Source of the DNA: Verrucomicrobiota bacterium
Lineage (GTDB): Bacteria > Verrucomicrobiota > Verrucomicrobiae > Limisphaerales > UBA11358
NCBI GenBank assembly: GCA_014860005.1
Contig: JACZKP010000162.1
Span: 1-11,545, forward strand
Direction: 5' to 3'
DNA: 11,545 nt
A program made the translations under genes and the position numbers. Each line of letters begins with the position of its first letter. The stretch's first letter is position 1. Below the pieces are notes generated by a model, which saw nothing but the letters and a program-made list of their open reading frames with translations, ran no database searches and was not told the origin of the DNA. Shown piece by piece: positions 6,509-11,545 of the stretch.

Positions 6509-8782
6509 ATGAACCCTACTTCGCACACTTGGAGATTCTTTCGGGCCGGCGGCTTTGACCAGGTCAAACTTGAGACCGGAGCGGACCTCATGCACCTGGA
6601 CCAACTCGACCAGAAACTCTGGGTCGCGCTGGCCTGTCCGACCACCGGGCTGGAATTCGATCCGAAGACTGCCGCCTTGATTGACACAGACAAGGACGGG
6701 CGCATTCGCGCGCCTGAACTCATCAGCGCCCTGAAGTGGGCGGGGTCAATGCTCAACAATCCCGACGACTTGGTGGGGGGAGGCGACACGGTGTCCTTGT
6801 CCGCCATCAGCGATGCCACGCCGGAGGGGAAGCAACTCCTGGCCTCCGCCAGACAGATTTGCACCAACCTCGGCAAGAAGGACGCCACCGCCATCTCCCT
6901 GGCCGACGCCTCGGATGCGAACAAGATTTTTGTCAACACCACGCTGAACGGGGATGGGGTGATCATTGCGGAGTCCGCTGGCGATGACGCGACCAAAGCG
7001 GTAATCAACGATATTGCGGGGTGCATGGGCACGGTGCCTGATCGTTCCGGCAAACCTGGGATTGATCAAGCCAAGGCCGACGCCTTCTTCGCGGAGTGTG
7101 CTGCGTTGGATACCTGGAACAAGAAGGCGGAGGACGACAAAGCCAACATTCTGCCTGCCGGTGATGCGACCGCGGCTGCCGCTGCAGCCGTTCGGACCAT
7201 CAAGTCCAAAGTGGATGATTATTTTGGCCGTTGCCGGCTGGCGGCTTTTGACCCGCGCGCCGTGGCGATGCTCAATCGCAAGGAGGAGGAATATCTCGCG
7301 GTGGCGGCGAAAGATCTGACCATTACCGCCGACGAAATCGCCAATTTCCCGCTGGCACAGGTAGCTGCCGGAAAACCTCTGCCGCTCAAGGGTGCGGTGA
7401 ATCCTGCGCATGCTGCCGCGGTGGCCGCGCTGCACGCCAACGCAGTGAAACCATTGCTCGGCGACAAGGCGGAATTAACCGAAACCGACTGGGCTGCCCT
7501 GCTGGCCAAGCTGGGACCGTTTGAATGTTGGAATTCAGGCAAGGCCGGCGCCGCAGTTGAGAAACTGGGACTGGCGCGCGTTCGCGAAATCTTGGGAGCC
7601 AAGGCGAAGGAGAACCTTACCGCCCTCATTGCGAAAGACAAAGCGCTCGAACCTGAAGCGCTGTCCATTGCCAATGTGGAGAAGCTCATCCGCTTCGTGC
7701 GGGACTTGCATCTCCTTTGCATCAATTTTGTCAACTTCAAGGATCTCTACGACGGTGAAGACCCGGCCATTTTTCAGGCCGGCACCCTGTATCTGGATCA
7801 GCGTTCGTGCCACCTGTGTCTGCCGGTGGAGGATGCGGGCAAGCACGCCGCCATGGCGGGATTGGCCGGCGCGTATCTCGCTTATTGCGATTGCGTCCGC
7901 AAAGGCACGGGCGAGAAGAGGAGCATCGTGGCGGTCTTCTCGCAAGGGGACGATGACAATCTCATGGTCGGCCGCAATGGTGTTTTCTATGACCGCAAGG
8001 GCCGCGACTGGGATGCCACGATCACCAAGCTGGTGGCCAATCCCATCAGCCTGCGCCAAGCCTTCTGGTCGCCCTACAAAAAGCTGGTGCGGATGATCGA
8101 GGAAATGATTGCCAAGCGCGCTGCCGCCGCGGACACCGCCGCCACCGCCAAGCTGGAATCCACTGCCAGTACTGTGGCGACGGCCGACAAAGCCAAGCCC
8201 GCCGAGCCAGCCAAGAAAGTGGACGTGGGTGCGGTCGCCGCGATGGGAGTGGCTGTGGGTGCCATCGGCACCGCCATAGCGTACTTCATGGGATTGTTCA
8301 AAGGCATCGCGCCGTGGCAACTACCGTTGATCATCATTGCCATCATGTTGTTGATCTCGTTGCCCTCGCTGATCCTGGCGTTCATGAAACTGCGCAAACG
8401 CAACCTCGGCCCGATCCTTGACGCCAACGGTTGGGCGGTTAACGCGAAGGCAAAAGTCAACGTGCCGTTCGGCACCAGCCTCACGGGCATTGCCAAGCTG
8501 CCACCCGGCTCGCAGGTGGACGTGAGCGACAAATACGCCGAGAAATCGGCAGCGTGGCCCAAAGTGTTGATTGCTCTGTTCGTTGTCTGGTGGATTTACG
8601 CATTCTTGAACGATGACGCTGGCCGGCTTTATCGCTGGACCGACGGAAAGTACGGCAAGCCGCCGACTGAAGTGCAGAAGCTGCTCGACGAGCAGAAGGC
8701 GGCCGAGAAAGCCGCGGCCGAGGCCAAGACCACAGCGGAGGCCGCAGCCGAAGCTACCGCCAAGGCAGCCGAGGCGAAGTAA
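6509..8782 (+). CDS. Large membrane protein of unknown family with EF-hand, cysteine cluster and three TM helices
   Basis: The product is 757 residues and I recognise no family over its length. Near the N-terminus DTDKDGRIRAPE (59-70) is a textbook EF-hand loop, with Asp59, Asp61, Asp63, Gly64, Ile66 and Glu70 in the right places. NGDGVIIAES (147-156) is a second, degenerate loop. Residues 160-400 are soluble and Ala-rich. Residues 425-465 hold CHLC (434-437) and CDC (460-462), which could bind a metal. An Ala/Thr/Lys/Pro linker (536-572) precedes hydrophobic segments at about 574-597, 602-628 and 683-701, with a soluble stretch (629-682) between the last two. The C-terminus (719-757) is an Ala/Glu/Lys-rich helix, probably coiled. 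There is no N-terminal signal peptide, so the large N-terminal part is predicted to be cytoplasmic. Remnant genes lie on both sides. Calcium-responsive signalling or an envelope role is conceivable but unproven. Confidence 0.85.
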   Translation: MNPTSHTWRFFRAGGFDQVKLETGADLMHLDQLDQKLWVALACPTTGLEFDPKTAALIDTDKDGRIRAPELISALKWAGSMLNNPDDLVGGGDTVSLSAISDATPEGKQLLASARQICTNLGKKDATAISLADASDANKIFVNTTLNGDGVIIAESAGDDATKAVINDIAGCMGTVPDRSGKPGIDQAKADAFFAECAALDTWNKKAEDDKANILPAGDATAAAAAAVRTIKSKVDDYFGRCRLAAFDPRAVAMLNRKEEEYLAVAAKDLTITADEIANFPLAQVAAGKPLPLKGAVNPAHAAAVAALHANAVKPLLGDKAELTETDWAALLAKLGPFECWNSGKAGAAVEKLGLARVREILGAKAKENLTALIAKDKALEPEALSIANVEKLIRFVRDLHLLCINFVNFKDLYDGEDPAIFQAGTLYLDQRSCHLCLPVEDAGKHAAMAGLAGAYLAYCDCVRKGTGEKRSIVAVFSQGDDDNLMVGRNGVFYDRKGRDWDATITKLVANPISLRQAFWSPYKKLVRMIEEMIAKRAAAADTAATAKLESTASTVATADKAKPAEPAKKVDVGAVAAMGVAVGAIGTAIAYFMGLFKGIAPWQLPLIIIAIMLLISLPSLILAFMKLRKRNLGPILDANGWAVNAKAKVNVPFGTSLTGIAKLPPGSQVDVSDKYAEKSAAWPKVLIALFVVWWIYAFLNDDAGRLYRWTDGKYGKPPTEVQKLLDEQKAAEKAAAEAKTTAEAAAEATAKAAEAK

Positions 8783-8790
8783 TTCATATT

Positions 8791-8840
8791 GCCAGCCACA
8801 CCCGACCCGGGCGTAAGTCCTGGTCGGGTTTTGGCTTGGC
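8791..8840 (+). terminator. Rho-independent terminator-like hairpin after the 757-aa gene
   Basis: ACCCGACC (8800-8807) pairs with GGTCGGGT (8822-8829) across a 14-nt loop and is followed by a short T run (8829-8832). The outer sequence GCCAGCCA (8791-8798) pairs with TGGCTTGGC (8832-8840) with one bulge, extending the stem. It begins 8 nt after the stop codon at 8782. The T run is short, so efficiency is uncertain. Confidence 0.55.
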
Positions 8841-8878
8841 ATTTGGAAACTTAGCGGAGTGCTAAACCATTAATCTTC

Positions 8879-9304
8879 ATGCAATCCTACGAGAAACTCG
8901 GCGTCTTTTACCTGGGCCGTTACCACGATCTCGGCGCACGCCAGACGCTGCCCGACCTGCTGCTTTACAACTCCAACGATCTGCTCACACACGCGCTCTG
9001 CGTGGGCATGACCGGCAGCGGCAAGACCGGACTCTGTTTCGACATCATCGAAGAAGCCGCGATCGACGGCATCCCCGCAATCCTCATTGATCCGAAGGGC
9101 GATCTCGCGAATCTGCTGCTCACGTTCCCCGAGTTGCGGCCCCAGGATTTCGAGCCGTGGGTGAATCCCGACGAAGCGCGCAAGAAAGGTGTGCCGCCGG
9201 GTGAACTCCGTCCCAGCAAAACCAACATCAGCGTGAAGCTCTTCGCGCTGGCGTGGACGCCGCATGTTCGCGACGCGTCGGGCCAACAGGTGCCCGCAAT
9301 CTGA
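8879..9304 (+). pseudogene. Remnant of a HerA/FtsK-like ATP-binding protein, most of the enzyme missing
   Basis: The 141-residue ORF begins like large bacterial ATPases of the HerA/TraG type: [14 protein letters not shown] (5-18), then Walker A GMTGSGKT (43-50) and [19 protein letters not shown] (68-86). Full members are several hundred residues long; here family-like sequence ends near residue 109 (KKGVPPGE, about nt 9206). The Walker B strand, sensor and arginine finger are absent. The final part ([22 protein letters not shown]) looks like a strand-rich natural C-terminus, so an in-frame internal deletion joining the two ends is possible. That identification is from memory of the family's general look and is unproven. 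The fragment keeps a P-loop but should not be a working motor. It lies directly before the Uma2 gene. Confidence 0.7.
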
Positions 9305-9314
9305 GCCTCGCAAC

Positions 9315-9342
9315 GGGTGACGGGCGATAACGGGTCGCCGGG
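9315..9342 (+). promoter_or_regulatory. Potential G-quadruplex (four GGG runs, loops 4/7/5) before the Uma2 gene
   Basis: GGG runs at 9315-9317, 9322-9324, 9332-9334 and 9340-9342 are separated by TGAC, CGATAAC and TCGCC, so the standard four-tract pattern is met on the plus strand. It lies in the 108-nt gap between the ATPase remnant and the Uma2 start, where it would also be present in an mRNA leader. Folding is not shown. Confidence 0.45.
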
Positions 9343-9348
9343 CGTACG

Positions 9349-9371
9349 GACCGGAGCCTTTGGTTCCGGTC
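9349..9371 (+). other. Short hairpin GACCGGA / TCCGGTC in the Uma2 leader
   Basis: A 7-bp perfect inverted repeat with a 9-nt loop (GCCTTTGGT) lies 41 nt before the Uma2 ATG at 9413, right after the G-run motif. A CTTGCTTT tract follows but no real T run, so a terminator is doubtful. Confidence 0.35.
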
Positions 9372-9412
9372 GCCTTGCTTTCGGGTTTGGTCTGAGTAAA
9401 GTATCCGACGTT

Positions 9413-10024
9413 ATGGCCATTCCGAAAACCGTCCGCCACCTGACCGAGGCCGAGTATCTCGCCATCGAACGCGCGGCGGAGTTCAAGAGCGAGTTCTTCG
9501 ACGGCGAAATGTTCGCGATGGCCGGTGGTTCGCCCATGCATAGCTTGATTGCGACGAATCTCGCTCGCGAAGTTGGCAACCGTCTCAAGGGCCGCCCTTG
9601 TGTTCCATTCAACAGCGACCTTCGCCTGAAGATCATGGCGACCGGTCTTCACACTTACCCGGACCTTTCCGTTGTGTGCGGCCCGCTGGAGTTCGCCGAC
9701 CAGGAAGAAGACACTATCATCAATCCCACCTTGCTGGCCGAAGTGCTGTCCGATTCCACCGAAGGCTATGATCGTGGGAAGAAATTCGAGCACTACCGCC
9801 AAATTCCGACACTGCGCGAGTATCTGTTGGTGAGCCAGAAGGAGCCGCGCATCGAACAGTTTGTCCGCGGTGATGACGGCGAATGGCGGTTGCGCGAAGC
9901 TGCCGGAATGGAAGCGGAGATTCAATTGCCGTCCCTGCAAATCACCCTGCCGCTGGCCGAGGTTTTCGCCCAGGTGAAGTTCGAGGCTGCTCCACTCCGA
10001 ACATCCTCACGCCCGTCGGTTTGA
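9413..10024 (+). CDS. Uma2 family putative restriction-endonuclease-like protein (DUF820)
   Basis: The 203-residue product shows the Uma2/DUF820 layout, a PD-(D/E)xK nuclease fold of largely unknown role, often present in many copies per genome. Seen in order: HLTEAEYLAIERAAEFKSEFFDGEMFAMAGG (two parts, 9-24 and 25-39), a His at 43 in PMHSLIATNL, YPDLSVVCGP (82-91) with Asp84, then PTLLAEVLSDSTEGYDRGKK (105-124) with Glu110 and Lys123/124, and HYRQIPTLREYLLV (127-140). Asp84, Glu110 and a following Lys are the likely catalytic set, so the fold looks active. I chose the ATG at 9413, which matches the family N-terminus; a further in-frame ATG at 9317 would add an unrelated low-complexity stretch. 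No Shine-Dalgarno is visible. Endonuclease III starts 9 nt after its stop, suggesting one transcript. Confidence 0.87.
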   Translation: MAIPKTVRHLTEAEYLAIERAAEFKSEFFDGEMFAMAGGSPMHSLIATNLAREVGNRLKGRPCVPFNSDLRLKIMATGLHTYPDLSVVCGPLEFADQEEDTIINPTLLAEVLSDSTEGYDRGKKFEHYRQIPTLREYLLVSQKEPRIEQFVRGDDGEWRLREAAGMEAEIQLPSLQITLPLAEVFAQVKFEAAPLRTSSRPSV

Positions 10025-10033
10025 CGCGCACCT

Positions 10034-10687
10034 ATGCCTCGCGAAACTGCCGAAGCCAAAGCCGCGCGCACCAGGAAGATCCTCGCCGGCTTGCAGAAGA
10101 CCTACCCCGATGCGCACTGCGAGTTGAATTTCTCCAATCCGCTGGAACTGCTCATCGCCACGATTCTTTCGGCTCAATGCACGGACAAACGTGTGAATCT
10201 GGTCACGGCGGATTTGTTCAAGAAGTATCGGAGCGCGGCAGACTTTGCGAACGCGGACCTCGCCGGCTTGGAGCAGGAAATCAAGACGACCGGTTTCTTT
10301 CGCAACAAGGCGAAGAACATCAAAGCGTGTTGCGCGGCGCTCGTGGATAGACATGGCGGCGAAGTGCCACGAACGATGGAAGAGCTTACGCGCTTGGGCG
10401 GCGTTGGGCGCAAGACGGCGAATGTCGTTCTCGGAAACGCCTTCGGCATCAACGTCGGCGTGGTCGTGGACACGCATGTTACACGGCTGGCAAACCGACT
10501 TGGCCTGACGAAGCAGCAGGATGCGGAGAAGATCGAACAGGAGTTGATTCCGCTCGTGCCGCGCGAGCAATGGACGTTGTTCAGCCACTGGCTGATCTGG
10601 CATGGGCGGCGGCGGTGCGACGCGCGCAAGCCGGATTGCGGCGGGTGTGAGATTGCGAAGTTGTGTCCGTCAGCGGGAAAGGTTTGA
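10034..10687 (+). CDS. nth: Endonuclease III (DNA glycosylase/AP lyase)
   Basis: The 217-residue enzyme removes oxidised pyrimidines and nicks the abasic site in base excision repair. The helix-hairpin-helix motif LGGVGRKTANVVLG (121-134) carries the catalytic Lys127, and VDTHVTRLANRLGL (145-158) the catalytic Asp146. The C-terminal [4Fe-4S] cluster ligands are complete: Cys195, Cys202, Cys205 and Cys211, with the standard Cx6Cx2Cx5C spacing. NPLELLIATILSAQCTDKRVN (first 20 residues from 35) is the conserved glycosylase entry. Compared with E. coli Nth (211 aa) only a slightly longer N-terminus is seen. The ATG at 10034 has no Shine-Dalgarno. With only 9 nt to the preceding Uma2 stop it is probably translated from the same mRNA. 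Confidence 0.96.
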   Translation: MPRETAEAKAARTRKILAGLQKTYPDAHCELNFSNPLELLIATILSAQCTDKRVNLVTADLFKKYRSAADFANADLAGLEQEIKTTGFFRNKAKNIKACCAALVDRHGGEVPRTMEELTRLGGVGRKTANVVLGNAFGINVGVVVDTHVTRLANRLGLTKQQDAEKIEQELIPLVPREQWTLFSHWLIWHGRRRCDARKPDCGGCEIAKLCPSAGKV

Positions 10688-10737
10688 ACGCGTTTAGGTT
10701 AGAAAGGTGAGATGAGGCCAGGGGAGATCTTCCCGTG

Positions 10738-10768
10738 CCCCCACTTTCCCACTTTCCCACTTTCCCAC
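10738..10768. repeat. CCACTTTC tandem repeat; potential G-quadruplex on the minus strand
   Basis: Three copies of CCACTTTC run at 10741-10764, followed by CCAC. With the preceding C run (10738-10742) this gives four C-tracts (10738-10742, 10748-10750, 10756-10758, 10764-10766), each separated by ACTTT. The minus strand therefore meets the four-GGG, 5-nt-loop pattern. It lies 20 nt before the GTG start of the lipoate/octanoate transferase gene, in the 100-nt gap after nth. A GGGGAGATCTTCCC imperfect palindrome (10721-10734) sits just before it. Confidence 0.55.
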
Positions 10769-10787
10769 CTGCCTTGATACTCAGCGC

Positions 10788-11486
10788 GTGAGTTTTTCTC
10801 AACCCAACGAGTGGCTGCTCCTCCAATCCGGTCCTTGCGACGCGGCTTGGAATATGGCGCTCGACGAGGCGTTGCTGGAAGCGATGCCGCGGCTCGGCAA
10901 ACCGGTGTTGCGCTTTTACGGATGGACGCAAGCGGCAGCTTCTTTTGGTTATTTCCAAAAATTCGGCGACGTGGAGCGCGCGACGTGGTTGCGGCCGCTC
11001 GTGCGCCGGCCCACGGGCGGCGGCATCGTGCCGCACGACGCGGACTGGACCTACAGCCTCGCGTTCCCGAAGGTTCACGAGTGGTATTCGTTGCGCGCTG
11101 AAGAAAGTTACCATCGCGTGCATGAATGGCTGCAAACGGCGTTCGCCCGCCTCGACATCCCGACTGAACTTGCTCCCTGCTGTCGCAAAGCCGGGCCCGG
11201 ACAGTGTTTCGTTGGGCATGAGAAATCCGATTTGCTCTGGCAGGGAAGGAAAGTTGCGGGCGCGGCGCAACGCCGCACGCGCACGGGTTTGTTGATTCAA
11301 GGTTCCGTGCAACCACCGCCATTGTCGCTGGCCAAGATTGACTGGCAACAAGCCGTGTGCGACGTGGCGGTTCGCGACTTCGGAGTCCATTGGATGGAGC
11401 TTGAACCCGACACTGAATTGCGCGAACGCGCTGAAGCGCTGGCCACTGAAAAATATGCCTCGCCGGCCCATACTCAGCGACGCTGA
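10788..11486 (+). CDS. Lipoate-protein ligase / octanoyltransferase family protein (LipM-like)
   Basis: The 232-residue protein belongs to the biotin/lipoate A/B ligase fold, which transfers octanoyl or lipoyl groups onto lipoyl domains of 2-oxoacid dehydrogenases and GcvH. The N-terminal motif WNMALDEALLEA (21-32), the binding loop RRPTGGGIVPHD (73-84), TYSLAFP (88-94) and GRKVAGAAQRRTR (153-165) with the invariant Lys155 are all present. Cys140 in GQCFVGHEK sits where LipM-type octanoyltransferases have their acyl-carrying Cys, which favours a transferase over an ATP-using ligase. A complete accessory C-terminal domain of LplA is absent. The GTG at 10788 is the start that keeps the conserved N-terminus; no Shine-Dalgarno is seen. 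The gene is preceded by the CCACTTTC repeat and has no obvious partner in the window. Confidence 0.85.
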   Translation: MSFSQPNEWLLLQSGPCDAAWNMALDEALLEAMPRLGKPVLRFYGWTQAAASFGYFQKFGDVERATWLRPLVRRPTGGGIVPHDADWTYSLAFPKVHEWYSLRAEESYHRVHEWLQTAFARLDIPTELAPCCRKAGPGQCFVGHEKSDLLWQGRKVAGAAQRRTRTGLLIQGSVQPPPLSLAKIDWQQAVCDVAVRDFGVHWMELEPDTELRERAEALATEKYASPAHTQRR

Positions 11487-11545
11487 CTTCGTTTTACTTT
11501 ACGGCCGCTTGGTGTAGGGTTTTGCGCCATCGTGTATTCGTTTTG

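Noticed and set aside
8870..9940. 356-codon minus-strand ORF across the ATPase remnant and Uma2
   Set aside because: It is antisense to two regions with clear protein similarity on the plus strand; composition and length fit a GC-driven shadow.
1..11545. Mobile element, prophage, CRISPR array or known defence cassette
   Set aside because: No transposase, integrase, terminal inverted repeats, Cas-like proteins or repeat-spacer pattern were seen; the Uma2 and PIN-PhoH genes alone do not make a defence system.

Overview
The window is an ordinary-looking stretch of a GC-rich (about 58-60% by eye) bacterial chromosome. Several accessory-type features lie between housekeeping genes. No rRNA, tRNA, CRISPR array, transposase or integrase was seen. 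The gene styles point most plausibly to Verrucomicrobiota (Pedosphaera/Limisphaera-like) or a related PVC-group lineage: small tail-anchored coiled-coil proteins, a PIN-PhoH fusion, a Uma2 nuclease, short G-rich intergenic repeats and very few Shine-Dalgarno sites. This is inference from style, not a marker-based assignment.

Layout. At 1-552 there is a possible C-terminal tail of an unidentified gene and a possible tiny signal-peptide ORF on the minus strand; the rest is empty. At 553-1938 (+) lies a 12-TM organophosphate:phosphate antiporter of the major facilitator superfamily. At 1972-3831 (-) a cluster reads, in transcription order: a coiled-coil/tail-anchored protein, a hexamer-based hairpin, a second coiled-coil/tail-anchored protein, and an O6-alkylguanine-DNA alkyltransferase (ogt type). 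A divergent promoter region at 3832-3974 leads into a glutathione-S-transferase-fold protein (+), followed by a full-length PIN-PhoH ATPase (+).

From 6100 the organisation becomes irregular. A 52-codon remnant of a cysteine desulfurase is fused to an unrelated tail. Next comes a 757-aa EF-hand, cysteine-containing, three-TM protein of no family I recognise, ending at a hairpin resembling a terminator. After it lies a 141-aa remnant of a HerA/FtsK-like ATPase that keeps Walker A but lacks most of the enzyme. From 9413 the genes are intact again: a Uma2-family putative nuclease, endonuclease III (nth) only 9 nt downstream, and a lipoate-ligase/octanoyltransferase family protein (LipM-like). Potential G-quadruplex motifs sit in the leaders of the Uma2 gene and the LipM-like gene.

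How the genes work together: there is no single pathway. DNA and RNA maintenance recurs (alkyltransferase, endonuclease III, PIN-PhoH, Uma2), but gene proximity is the only link. The most novel candidates are the 757-aa EF-hand membrane protein, bounded on both sides by gene remnants, and the pair of tail-anchored coiled-coil proteins with a mirrored hexamer hairpin between them. I do not see a clear-cut new defence or mobile system.
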